Shown: positions 46,505 to 54,652, counted from the stretch's first letter. The stretch is DNA of 64,000 nt from an uncultured Paracoccaceae bacterium (GCA_943787985.1 CALSOO010000007.1:62001-126000), one strand, 5' to 3'. Translations and numbers: made by a program. The notes: generated by a model from the letters alone, not told the origin.

Positions 46505-46894
46505 TTAAAGCTGTCCAACGGCATTTGAGCTACATGCCGAAGCGCGTCCTCTACGTTCTCGAATACCTGGATCGCCATATAAAGGCCAAGAAGCCCGGGT
46601 GCCAAACATCCGGCCGCCGATGGGCCGGATAATCTTCAGTTGAGTTTCTCGTTCACGCCGGACAAAACTAGGGCCGCTCCATCCACGATTGGAATAATAC
46701 CAGTTCCATTTAATGAGCCTTTCAAAAACCGTTGACGCAACTGATTCTTGACCTTCTGGAATCGAGCAGATGTCCATCATCTCGATTAGATGATCCACAC
46801 TAAACCATTGCCTGATCTTAATCGTACTGAGCGCATTGCGCATCTGCATCTCTAATGTTGCCATCGGGTCTTGTGAAATTTCCTGATTAGTCAT
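46505..46894 (-). CDS. Hypothetical protein of the integrated element
   Basis: The 129-residue reading overlaps the end of the recombinase gene by 8 bases and would be translated with it. The N-terminal half (MRNALSTIKIRQWFSVDHLI onward) looks like a small alpha-helical, possibly winged-helix domain. The last third (RRGRASACSSNAVGQL) is of low complexity and may be out of its original frame. No family recognised. Confidence 0.4.
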   Translation of the reverse strand: MTNQEISQDPMATLEMQMRNALSTIKIRQWFSVDHLIEMMDICSIPEGQESVASTVFERLIKWNWYYSNRGWSGPSFVRRERETQLKIIRPIGGRMFGTRASWPLYGDPGIRERRGRASACSSNAVGQL

Positions 46895-47462
46895 TGTTGT
46901 CGTCCTTGTTTTCTTTGCTGTGGATAATTTTGCCCAGCGTTGATTTAGCGGCGGCTTCGAAGCTGAGCAGATTGCGTCTCGCAGCCCTAGTATAAACTTC
47001 TGTCACCTTGGGGGTGGTGTGGCCCAGGGCGGCCATAAGTTGGTATTCGGTGGCTCCATTTCCGGCCATATTGATCCCCACCGTCTTTCGTAGGCCGTGT
47101 GCCGATACCGACTCAGTGATGCCAGCTTCCTTGCGCCAACCCGCAATCTTGTTGCCGAATGCTTTTGGACTGTGAGGGTTGCCAAATGCGGTGATTAAGA
47201 ACGTCTGATCGCCCGTGGTGGTAGAATCAATTGCAGCCCTCAAATTCGGATGTAGCGGGACGGTGACTGTGACTGATTGAGTTTTCTGCGGCTTGAAGCT
47301 CAAGCAATCGACACCATCGATATTGACTAGATTTCCTGGCCCCAGCTTCACTAAGTCGCTCAGGCGTGGGGCGCAGTGAAGCAACAGCATCATAGTCAAA
47401 TACCCTCCGTTTGTGCGTATGCACGTCAAGAAAGGCACCCCAAAATTCTTCGACCGCAGCAT
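46887..47462 (-). pseudogene. Tyrosine recombinase/integrase, catalytic domain only
   Basis: The 191-residue frame keeps the catalytic residues of a phage-type integrase: Arg in HCAPRLSDLVKLG, the HxxR in SAHGLRKTVGI, His in ALGHTTPKV and the nucleophile Tyr in VTEVYTRAARR. The N-terminal core-binding and arm-binding domains are missing, and a stop lies a short way upstream in the same frame. It sits at the far end of the element from the tRNA, pointing inward. It probably once drove integration and is now inactive. Confidence 0.75.
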
Positions 47463-47608
47463 CCCGCTCAGCGCTTTGAAGGCTGCACAAGTACCAAATC
47501 TTCACGTTCGCTTTGTAAAAGGATCTGAGAATCATCTCCGAATCCCAAACAAAGTTCGAACTAACCAAGTAGGAACAGACACGAATTGATGCCCTTGCTA
47601 CAGGGCAC

Positions 47609-49486
47609 TCAACTTTCGATTATCAGGCCTTCCAAGGCAAAGACGCTCCCTTTTCCGGGGGTGCTGCAGACCTTAAGTGACAATTCGTTGCGGTCTGCCA
47701 ATTGCTTGACGATTGATAGCCCCAAGCCTTCGCCGGATGACGCGCCGTCGTTGGCGCCGCGTACATATGGTTGCAATAAGGCAGTCAGCTGATCAGCTGG
47801 TATGCCTACGCCTGTATCCCAAATCTCGATTATCGCTTTGCTACCGCGTCTGCGCACGCCAATTAGCACGTCGCCCGAAGGTGTGTATCGCAAGGCGTTA
47901 GAGGTCAGGTTGGAGACGATCCGGATTAAATCAATAACGGGCAAACGCACGGATAGAGAACTGTCGACCAGCCTAAGGGTAACCCCTTTTTCGGCTGCTT
48001 CACTTGCGAACATACGCCGGTTGTTTTCAAGGATGACCTGCAGGGCGAAGACATCATCTTCGCCTTTGCGTAGCACAGGCGCATTTGGATCTACTCGGGT
48101 GCTGTCCAGGGTCTGCTCCAGCACTTTGTCCAAAAATTCGATGCCGGTCGCGAGGTCGGAGACAAGCTCAGGTGTCTGCACTTTGGCGGCCTCAAGGGAC
48201 ATCCGCAGCGACGCAATTGGTTGACGCAGATCATGGCTTGCCGACGCAAGGTGAACGCGGTGATGTTCGGCCAGATTCTGTGCTTGGCGTAGGCTTGCTT
48301 GAGTGTTTGCGAGTTTTGCGTTCAGTTCTAACCTGCGTTTAGCTTCCGCCAGTTGAGTCTTTATGGCTTGATCGCGCTCGCCCTTGAGGCCGTAAATTTG
48401 ATATAGGATGGCACCGCCAAAGATCATGGCGTCCACGATTTGGTTGAGCAGGGTCAGCTGATCGATAAGCTCGTTCAACGTAGCATAGCGTGGCAGGCTG
48501 GCCATAAAGTTGAGCCACCCGCCAAACATCAAGACTGCAAAACCAGCGGCAAAGAACCGAGACCCGTGAACGCGGTGTCGGAACGCCAGAAACGCGCCCC
48601 AAGCTCCAAGCACAGTAAACCCTAGCGGCACCAAATTTGCGACGACCTGAAACTCTGTGCGGCCCAACACTTGTTCTAACACAGCAATTGACAGGCCGAT
48701 CACAATGAAGCCCCAGACTGCGCGCCAATAGGTCGGAAATGCCTGCCCGGCCCGCAAGAAAGACAGGCCAAACAGCAAATAAAACAGCATCAACCCCGTT
48801 TGAAGCAGCCTGAGTAGGGGGAAATACCAATGCGCTGGCACGTCAAAGAAGATCAGGCTGTAACCGTGCGAGTGCATCCCAAGTGTGGCTGTGGAAAGCA
48901 AGTAGAGGCAGAACCAATTGGATGCAGCGTTGTAGAGGGAGTTGGGAGACAGCAGGAAAAAGAGGACGAAGATCATCATCGCTCCAAAGAACATACCGTG
49001 TGTCACGCTGCGCCGCTGTGCAAACCTGTCGTTGGCCTTCTTCGTGACAAGGCTGATTGGAAAAAGCTCGCGCGTTGGCGGGTGCTCAAACACTGCTTTA
49101 ATGTCCAGTCGCTCACCCGGTGCCATGGCGATTATTTTGGAGACCAAAATCGGTCCTTGGCTGGCATGAGACTTTTGCGCTCTGGCCCTGAATTCTGATT
49201 GAAATAGCGGATTTCCAGCTTCGCTGATAAAGAACTTAAATGCCAAAGGTTCCAAGACTTCTGTTCTGAAATGCCAGAACGCGTTATCCGATGTGTCGTT
49301 CAAAATCGAGAATTCAAACTCTGCGGGCGCGGTCGTCGACTCAAGTTGCGCAAGTAGATCCGAGATAGGTAGCTGGGAGAGCTTTATTTCGCCAGCTGGC
49401 GCTGCTCGCGCAGTGTCAACAGCAAGGCAAACCAGCAAAACGCATGTCCATCCAAATGACCTGAATATCAATCTCATTGCGCTCAT
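47609..49486 (-). CDS. 7TM-type membrane sensor histidine kinase (first of a pair)
   Basis: The protein has 625 residues. A signal peptide (ending VDTARAAPAG) leads to an exported sensor domain (about residues 30-150, 7TMR-DISM-like), seven hydrophobic segments (about 165-360) and a coiled linker. HisKA follows with His418 in ASHDLRQPIASLRMSLE, then HATPase with RIVSNLTSNALRYTP and GEGLGLSIVKQLADR. It is closely similar in layout to the kinase at 51866-53881, which lies beside the only response regulator in the region. It is divergent from the Kazal gene. A terminator-like hairpin lies between its start and the shared operator. Confidence 0.85.
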   Translation of the reverse strand: MSAMRLIFRSFGWTCVLLVCLAVDTARAAPAGEIKLSQLPISDLLAQLESTTAPAEFEFSILNDTSDNAFWHFRTEVLEPLAFKFFISEAGNPLFQSEFRARAQKSHASQGPILVSKIIAMAPGERLDIKAVFEHPPTRELFPISLVTKKANDRFAQRRSVTHGMFFGAMMIFVLFFLLSPNSLYNAASNWFCLYLLSTATLGMHSHGYSLIFFDVPAHWYFPLLRLLQTGLMLFYLLFGLSFLRAGQAFPTYWRAVWGFIVIGLSIAVLEQVLGRTEFQVVANLVPLGFTVLGAWGAFLAFRHRVHGSRFFAAGFAVLMFGGWLNFMASLPRYATLNELIDQLTLLNQIVDAMIFGGAILYQIYGLKGERDQAIKTQLAEAKRRLELNAKLANTQASLRQAQNLAEHHRVHLASASHDLRQPIASLRMSLEAAKVQTPELVSDLATGIEFLDKVLEQTLDSTRVDPNAPVLRKGEDDVFALQVILENNRRMFASEAAEKGVTLRLVDSSLSVRLPVIDLIRIVSNLTSNALRYTPSGDVLIGVRRRGSKAIIEIWDTGVGIPADQLTALLQPYVRGANDGASSGEGLGLSIVKQLADRNELSLKVCSTPGKGSVFALEGLIIES

Positions 49487-49576
49487 TTGTGTTTGACCGA
49501 AGCTCCTTTGGCGAACCGCCGGAAATCATGAATGAGGTTAAAGGGCCTACATGTGCAGCGATATTTTTCGCGAAAA

Positions 49577-49599
49577 GGACCCGGTGTTTGCCGGGGTCC
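49577..49599 (-). terminator. Hairpin with U-run ahead of the kinase gene, possible attenuator
   Basis: On the minus strand GGACCCCGG-N6-CCGGGTCC folds with one bulge and is followed by TTTTCGCGAAAA, itself a 12-bp palindrome (49565-49576). It lies about 90 bp upstream of the 47609-49486 kinase start. A transcript begun further right would be stopped or regulated here. Confidence 0.5.
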
Positions 49600-49675
49600 T
49601 AAACCCATACAGGGTGAGCGCATGGTGATTGTCAACGGGTCTGCGGTCACCTGACGGACGCGCGATAGGTCGGAT

Positions 49676-49691
49676 TGAGGGATTGGCCTCA
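49676..49691. promoter_or_regulatory. 16-bp palindromic operator, copy 1
   Basis: TGAGGGATTGGCCTCA matches the TGAGGG-N4-CCCTCA pattern with one changed base in the right arm. It lies 90 bp before the Kazal gene start and in the divergent region of the first 7TM kinase. Confidence 0.6.
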
Positions 49692-49780
49692 TGTTCTGCA
49701 CCCGACCCGGCCGGTATTTCTTCAATGAGAAACGAAGGCGCTTCGAGCGACGCGCAACTCCATGAATAGAGGGTCCGACA

Positions 49781-50116
49781 ATGAAAGCACTCCCAATAGT
49801 TTCGGCCGTGTCAGCAGGTCTTTTTGGCGCAACCGCTTTTGCGGGGATCAGTCAAAATTGCGGAGGAGCTATCGAAACACCTTGCCCAAGAGGCCAAGTT
49901 TGCGACCTCTCGGTCAAGGACACCAACGTTGATTTGATTGGGATCTGTACGCCCAAGCCAATTTATTGCGCTGCAGTTTACATACCTGTCTGCGGGGCCA
50001 ACGGCTTCACCTACTCAAACGAATGCGCGGCTCATTCGGTCGGGATCAGCGTTAGCGCACACGGCGCTTGCCCAGTTCCGATGCCTGAGGTGGGCGATGC
50101 CGGAGCGTCTTATTGA
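49781..50116 (+). CDS. Secreted Kazal-type serine protease inhibitor
   Basis: The 111-residue protein has a signal peptide (ending TAFAG). An N-terminal cysteine-containing segment (QNCGGAIETPCPRGQVCDLS) is followed by one Kazal domain, YCAAVYIPVCGANGFTYSNE followed by C and ending HGAC, with the VCGxxGxTYxNxC core intact. Kazal domains block serine proteases through the loop before the second conserved Cys. The gene has operator copy 1 upstream, and its own stop codon is the first triplet of operator copy 2. Targets could be host or competitor proteases, or the cell's own. Confidence 0.85.
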   Translation: MKALPIVSAVSAGLFGATAFAGISQNCGGAIETPCPRGQVCDLSVKDTNVDLIGICTPKPIYCAAVYIPVCGANGFTYSNECAAHSVGISVSAHGACPVPMPEVGDAGASY

Positions 50117-50129
50117 GGGATCGCCCTCA
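50114..50129. promoter_or_regulatory. 16-bp palindromic operator, copy 2 (perfect arms)
   Basis: TGAGGGATCGCCCTCA has perfect 6-base arms. It starts on the Kazal stop codon and lies 63 bp before the start of the 50192 gene. Confidence 0.65.
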
Positions 50130-50191
50130 TACCACACTCGCCCCCAATTGATTAATTTCAGACCAACGCCAACCTACTCAGGACGAAACCA

Positions 50192-51139
50192 ATGTTAAAC
50201 AGCCTATTCCAAACCAAACTTAATCGTACAGTCTCGCGACTTGGGGCGATTGCTGCGATCGTGATCGTGTCGTCAACCGCAGCCCAAGCGGCCAATTGCG
50301 GCGGCAACAACCAGCGCGCTTGCAAACTGTGGGAGCGGGTTCCGTCATGCAAAAAGGGATTGAGTGAGGTCAGCCAACCTGGTTTTTGCACCAAACCAAA
50401 ACCCATTGTCGTTATACCAAAGCTGCCAAAATGCGGAGCGAGCGGCCAGCGTCCCTGCACCGTTGTTGAACGCATTCCGTCTTGTAACAGTGGTTTGGTC
50501 GAGGACCCGTTTCGCAATCAATGCGTAAGAAAAGCGACGGGCGCTGCTGAAGTTGCCAAGGCTTGTTTCAAGACCTACTCGAACTTGACGCTGGCAATGC
50601 TTCCGGTCGCAGCCTGTGTGTCCGACATGCGAAACCCAGACCAACTTGCGCGATCCATCAAAGGCAAAGATGCCAAGGCCGCGGCCAAGGCGTTGCTCTT
50701 TGGGGGATGCAGGCGCGAAGTAGAAAACGCGGCAAGAGCCATGCGCCAAAACGGTTTCGCCTCGATGTCGGTTGGTGTTGGCGGCGACGTCGGTGTTGTT
50801 CTGGGCGCGATCAGCGAATTTTTCGTAGCGGTCAATACGGATATCAAAGGCGGGGTGCATCTGTACGAAACCCTGGGCTTTCGAATGGGCTCTGTCGTTG
50901 GCGGCGGTGTCGATGGCGTTGTGACGGCATTCCGTGATCCTGCTCACGCTTTGGCGGGTGACGGTCAGGGCTTCTCGGTTTCCCTCAAGGCGCTTGGAGG
51001 CGGTGGGGGGAGCGTTGGTCTCAGCTTTGCCAAAGGCAACCAACCCCCCGCTTGCGTTTCAATCTCTGCTGCTGGAGGACCTGGCGCGAAGGTGAATGCA
51101 GGGTCGCTGAACCGGTTTATGACCCTCAAACTGCGCTAG
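50192..51139 (+). CDS. Secreted protein with duplicated cysteine motif
   Basis: The 315-residue protein has a signal peptide ending AAQAAN. Two copies of a short module follow: CGGNNQRACKLWERVPSC and CGASGQRPCTVVERIPSC, each with the pattern CGxxxQRxCxxxERxPSCxxGL. A central helical region with several Cys follows, then a glycine-rich C-terminal half (SVGVGGDVGVVLGAISEFF, ALGGGGGSVGLSFAKG) that looks beta-rich. No named family is recognised. AGGA lies 8 bases before the ATG. It follows operator copy 2, so it is likely co-controlled with the Kazal gene. Confidence 0.75.
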   Translation: MLNSLFQTKLNRTVSRLGAIAAIVIVSSTAAQAANCGGNNQRACKLWERVPSCKKGLSEVSQPGFCTKPKPIVVIPKLPKCGASGQRPCTVVERIPSCNSGLVEDPFRNQCVRKATGAAEVAKACFKTYSNLTLAMLPVAACVSDMRNPDQLARSIKGKDAKAAAKALLFGGCRREVENAARAMRQNGFASMSVGVGGDVGVVLGAISEFFVAVNTDIKGGVHLYETLGFRMGSVVGGGVDGVVTAFRDPAHALAGDGQGFSVSLKALGGGGGSVGLSFAKGNQPPACVSISAAGGPGAKVNAGSLNRFMTLKLR

Positions 51140-51164
51140 CAAATTGCCATTCGGTTCTGGACGG

Positions 51165-51187
51165 GCGAGGCACCAAAAGTGTCTCGC
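51165..51187 (+). terminator. Hairpin after the 50192 gene
   Basis: GCGAGGCAC-CAAAA-GTGTCTCGC forms a 9-bp stem with one G-U pair, 26 bases past the stop. The following sequence is not T-rich, so it is a structural candidate only. Confidence 0.45.
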
Positions 51188-51223
51188 GCGTTTCGCGTGC
51201 CGATGAGGGAAGGGTGATGCGAA

Positions 51224-51239
51224 TGAGGGATCTCCCTCA
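51224..51239. promoter_or_regulatory. 16-bp palindromic operator, copy 3 (perfect arms)
   Basis: TGAGGGATCTCCCTCA has perfect 6-base arms and lies 70 bp before the 51309 gene. An extra half-site ATGAGGGA lies at 51203-51210, 21 bp to the left. Confidence 0.65.
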
Positions 51240-51308
51240 TACCGAATTGCCCCTGCAAAGCGCATATTTTCAGCACATGTTTTGATCACCAATTGAAAGA
51301 CACACCCA

Positions 51309-51836
51309 ATGCCATTCAAATCCATTTCCTTAGCCCTTGCCCTGTCCGCCGCCTTTGTACCTTCAATCGTCTCGGCCTTGACCTGTAATCAGAAGAGCAG
51401 CTTTGACGCGATCGAATCCGTATTGGAGAGCGGCGCTGACTTCACGTTTATCGCGGGCTACGCCACGGATGTAACATACACTGGCCCTTCCATAGTTGAT
51501 CAACTTGATGAAACGAAAGAAAGGCCACCAAGCCAAACATTGGTCACTGTTTTTGGCGGTGAATATACCTCGGACGGTGATTTTGTTTGGGGGCGGTATG
51601 TCTATGACCTCAATGTAAAATGTTACTTGAATTATGGCGAGTGCGGATCCGAACCAGAGATTGGATCGCCCCGATTGTTCATGCTTGAAAACAAGGACGG
51701 GGTTCTGTCGGGGGTTTCAGACGTCTGTGGTGGTAGTGACTTGCCGATTCCTTCACCGGCCCAGTCTGAAGCGATCAAACGATGTGTGGCAAATGGGGCA
51801 TGCGCGTCTGTGGACCGCGCTTTGTGGGATGAATAG
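51309..51836 (+). CDS. Small secreted protein of unknown function
   Basis: The 175-residue product has a signal peptide ending IVSALTC and five to six cysteines in the mature part (for example VKCYLNYGECGSE, DVCGGSD, CVANGACASVD), suggesting disulfide bonds outside the cytosol. No family recognised. It lies behind operator copy 3 and ends 29 bp before the convergent end of the second 7TM kinase. Confidence 0.7.
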   Translation: MPFKSISLALALSAAFVPSIVSALTCNQKSSFDAIESVLESGADFTFIAGYATDVTYTGPSIVDQLDETKERPPSQTLVTVFGGEYTSDGDFVWGRYVYDLNVKCYLNYGECGSEPEIGSPRLFMLENKDGVLSGVSDVCGGSDLPIPSPAQSEAIKRCVANGACASVDRALWDE

Positions 51837-51865
51837 TCCTAGGCCTAGGGCGCGTATGGCGCCAT

Positions 51866-53881
51866 TCAGATCAACCCGTTGATCGCAAAACAGGACCCTT
51901 TTCCCGGGTGGCTTTCGATAGACAGGGACAGGTTGTTTTCGGCGGCGAGCATCTGAACACTGGCGAGACCGATCCCTTCGCCTTCAATGCCTTTTGATGT
52001 CGTCTCGCGGTGATAGCTTTGTTGAATGTCGTGGATCTGTGCTTTTGTCAGGCCGGGCCCTGTGTCGTGGACCTCTATGCTAAAGGTCTGGCCATGCCGC
52101 CGTACGCCAAGCAAAACGCGCCCGGTTGGGGTGTATTTCACGGCGTTTGACACGAGGTTGGACAAGATGCGGATCAGGGCAACCGGCTCTGTTGTCACAA
52201 TGGCCGATGTCGCCACCATTTTCAGCTCCAAACCCTTTTGGGCGGCTTCATCATGGAACATCCGCAAAGAGTTTTGCAGGATGATCTGTAGAGGGATTGG
52301 TTCGGCTTGAATGGCTGTGGTTTGCGCCTCACTTGTGGGAACGTCATCAGGCCGGGTGTCGCTGAGGATCTGATCCAAGACCGACTTCAGATAGCTCAGG
52401 CTTGTGCTGAGAGAGTCCCGCAGAGTTGGCGACACGGCATCCTCTTTGTCGAGTGCAAGACGCAAAGACAACAGTGGCTGGCGCAGATCGTGGCCGGTGA
52501 GGGCTAGACGAGACCTGTGCTGCTCTGCAAGGTTGCGGGCCGCATCCAAGTTTTGCCGCGAGGCCAGCAACGATTCAGACAGGCGCAGTTTTTCGCGGGA
52601 TGCTGCAAGTTCAGACTGGACTGCAAAATCACGCTGCGCCCTCAGACCAAAGGCCAGTCGCACCAGTGCTGCCGCGAAAATCAACGCATCCATCAAGACC
52701 AGTGCAACGCGGATGATTGTTGGGTTCAGACCGGCAGGCGTTGGGAAAACATCGGCCAGCATACTCCCGAACGGCGCGATCATCAAAACCAAAGCCCCAG
52801 CAGCAAAGAGCCATGCGCCATCGGTCTTGCGGCGGATCAAAAGGGCGGAGGACCAAAGGCTCAGCGTTGTCCAAAGCGCGATGATGAAGATGCCATAGAG
52901 CCGTGGCGCGAAGCTTTGCAGATCGGCTCCAAACGTGGGGTCGATTGAGTTGGAGGCCAAGACTGATCCGATCACGTTGATCCCAAGACCGAACAGAAAT
53001 GCGATTGGAACGGCCCAGATCATCCACTTGATTGCGCGCAAAATTCGGTGTTGCCCGATGCTTTCGCGCACAAAGGCAAGGACGAACCGAAAATACAAGA
53101 TGATCATGGCAAACTGGATGACACCATTGACGGCCATCACCCAAAGCACAGGGAAGCCCGAGAAAAGATATGTCAGATAGCCGTCGTAGGCGATCGGGTT
53201 TAGGGTGGCTGCGATGAAATACAAAGAATAGCGGCGCGCTGGTGTGGACCGCAGCAAACGTGAGAACGCGAGAAAGAACCCGATCAGCAATGTGCTCGCC
53301 GCCAGCTGGCCGCCAAGTGTAATCTGACGCGCATTGGACAGATCGTCATAAGCGGCTTCAGTCACCATGCGCGGCATGCCACGCGCCGTCATTGGTCCAA
53401 GTGCTGCACCTGCATCAAACAGCGCCCAGATCTCGATGGTTTCTCCCGGTAAAATGGCGAATGGCAAAGAGGACAACCATGGCCCGCCGGTTTCCAGATC
53501 GCTCATCTTGCGCCCTGCCGGTGCGCTCAGAACGCGCTGTTTTTCTTTGCCTTGGGTGACCCAAAACGTGACACCTTCTCCGATCACGCTATCGAAATCC
53601 AGTCGCCAGACGCCCCGGTCTTCGCTTGAATTTGTGACACGCATGCAAGCCCATGTGTCATGTTCGATCCAACGCACATCCACTGCCTCTGCAGCGTCAT
53701 GTAGGCAAGGGCCTGAGAAGGCAGGTGCGATGATCAGCTTTGAAAACAGCGCTGGTATCTCGGTCTCGGCCCTCACAGACGCCTCGCCAAGCGTCGTTTG
53801 AGGCAAGGCTTGCGTCGCGCAAACCACGCTGGCTATAGTTACGGCCAAGTAGAGGAGCGCCGCGCGCCATGTCCGATCCAT
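51866..53881 (-). CDS. 7TM-type membrane sensor histidine kinase (second of a pair)
   Basis: The protein has 671 residues. A signal peptide (ending ATQALPQ), a periplasmic sensor domain (about 30-180) and seven hydrophobic segments (about 190-410) precede a coiled linker. HisKA follows with His464 in LTGHDLRQPLLSLRLALD, then HATPase with RILSNLVSNAVKYTP and EGIGLASVQMLAAEN. Layout and sequence resemble the kinase at 47609-49486. Its start codon lies inside the start of the divergent response regulator gene (13-base overlap). This is the probable cognate kinase of that regulator. Confidence 0.87.
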   Translation of the reverse strand: MDRTWRAALLYLAVTIASVVCATQALPQTTLGEASVRAETEIPALFSKLIIAPAFSGPCLHDAAEAVDVRWIEHDTWACMRVTNSSEDRGVWRLDFDSVIGEGVTFWVTQGKEKQRVLSAPAGRKMSDLETGGPWLSSLPFAILPGETIEIWALFDAGAALGPMTARGMPRMVTEAAYDDLSNARQITLGGQLAASTLLIGFFLAFSRLLRSTPARRYSLYFIAATLNPIAYDGYLTYLFSGFPVLWVMAVNGVIQFAMIILYFRFVLAFVRESIGQHRILRAIKWMIWAVPIAFLFGLGINVIGSVLASNSIDPTFGADLQSFAPRLYGIFIIALWTTLSLWSSALLIRRKTDGAWLFAAGALVLMIAPFGSMLADVFPTPAGLNPTIIRVALVLMDALIFAAALVRLAFGLRAQRDFAVQSELAASREKLRLSESLLASRQNLDAARNLAEQHRSRLALTGHDLRQPLLSLRLALDKEDAVSPTLRDSLSTSLSYLKSVLDQILSDTRPDDVPTSEAQTTAIQAEPIPLQIILQNSLRMFHDEAAQKGLELKMVATSAIVTTEPVALIRILSNLVSNAVKYTPTGRVLLGVRRHGQTFSIEVHDTGPGLTKAQIHDIQQSYHRETTSKGIEGEGIGLASVQMLAAENNLSLSIESHPGKGSCFAINGLI

Positions 53882-54519
53882 TACCCGTCGCCTCAGTGGT
53901 GATTGCGGATGACCATGCGCTGGTCCGCAATGGATTGAAAGATATCGTGGCGGCCATCCAGGGCTTTGCAGTCACGGTGGTGGGCGAGGCCGAAAATGGC
54001 GTCGAGGCGATTTCTGTTACCAAGACCAACCAACCGAATTTGCTGTTGCTTGACGCAGGCATGCCATTGTCGCGCGGGATGGAGGTGTTTGGCGAAGTGC
54101 GTCGCTGGTCGCCTGATACGTCTGTGGCTGTCGTGACCGGCTTTACCAGTGCCCGCTCTTTGTCGGATTGGATTTCTGCCGGGGTGGATGGCCTGTTTAT
54201 CAAGACCTGCCCGCCGCAAGAAATGGCGCATGGCTTTGGGCTTCTTTTGGCGGGCGAGAAATACGTCGCCGAAGATGTTGTTCGCATCTTGGGGCGCGAA
54301 GAAGAGACCCAGAACATCAGCTTGCGAGAACGTCAGGTTTTGCATCTGATTGCTGAGGGTTGCTCTAACGCCGCGATTGCTGAGCGGCTTGGCATAAGTG
54401 CGAAGACGGTCGACAATCACCGGACCCGATTGATGGCAAAACTGAATGTGCATTCTGTTGGTCAACTTTTGGCCTATGCGTTGAAAGAAGGTTTGCTGGA
54501 TTCGTTTTCACAATCCTAA
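53869..54519 (+). CDS. NarL/LuxR-family response regulator
   Basis: The 216-residue protein has a receiver domain with acidic pair D14-D15 (VIADDHALVRNGL) and acceptor D62 (LLLLDAGMPLSRGM). The C-terminal LuxR-type HTH reads LRERQVLHLIAEGCSNAAIA and continues KTVDNHRTRLMAKL. GAGGAG lies about 12 bases before the ATG. It is the only response regulator near the two 7TM kinases. NarL-type proteins bind short inverted repeats, so it is the natural candidate to bind the four TGAGGG palindromes in this region. Confidence 0.9.
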   Translation: MSDPLPVASVVIADDHALVRNGLKDIVAAIQGFAVTVVGEAENGVEAISVTKTNQPNLLLLDAGMPLSRGMEVFGEVRRWSPDTSVAVVTGFTSARSLSDWISAGVDGLFIKTCPPQEMAHGFGLLLAGEKYVAEDVVRILGREEETQNISLRERQVLHLIAEGCSNAAIAERLGISAKTVDNHRTRLMAKLNVHSVGQLLAYALKEGLLDSFSQS

Positions 54520-54575
54520 AGCCTGAACAGGTCGTCCTGATCGATCAACACCTTAGGCGGGGAACCAAGCTTCAA

Positions 54576-54606
54576 CCAGCACACGGGTTGGGAGGTCGTG
54601 TGCTGG
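54576..54606. terminator. Strong hairpin between convergent genes
   Basis: CCAGCACACG and CGTGTGCTGG are perfect 10-bp arms around an 11-base loop. It lies between the response regulator (rightward) and the 54653 gene (leftward) and is probably a two-way terminator, though no T-run follows on either side. Confidence 0.55.
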
Positions 54607-54652
54607 CAGGTTGCGTGGGCCTTTGATAGCCAGCAGCAAATTTCGGGGGGTG

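Larger units (their letters stand above)
39882..47608. mobile_element. Decayed integrated element at tRNA-Arg
   Basis: The stretch from the tRNA-Arg 3' end to the 7TM kinase gene holds plasmid- and transposon-type genes: a RepC-like initiator, a MobV relaxase interrupted by an IS21 element, iteron-like repeats and an N-terminally truncated tyrosine recombinase at the far end. Gene density is lower and base use looks more AT-rich than in the flanks. No copy of the tRNA 3' end could be found at the right side, so the right border is approximate and set at the last element gene. Confidence 0.7.

Noticed and set aside
47227-47568. 113-codon frame overlapping the recombinase remnant
   Set aside because: It is another frame of the same DNA; the catalytic motifs lie in the 46887-47462 frame.
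46378-47608. Search for a second copy of the tRNA-Arg 3' end as right attachment site
   Set aside because: No stretch resembling GGTTCGAATCC...CACCA was seen here or before the 7TM kinase, so no att repeat is claimed.
49483-49725. 80-codon frame on the minus strand
   Set aside because: It runs through the terminator-type hairpin and the operator palindrome, and no family features are visible.
51838-51849. 12-bp palindrome CCTAGGCCTAGG between two convergent genes
   Set aside because: It is too short for a terminator, has no T-run and has no second copy nearby.
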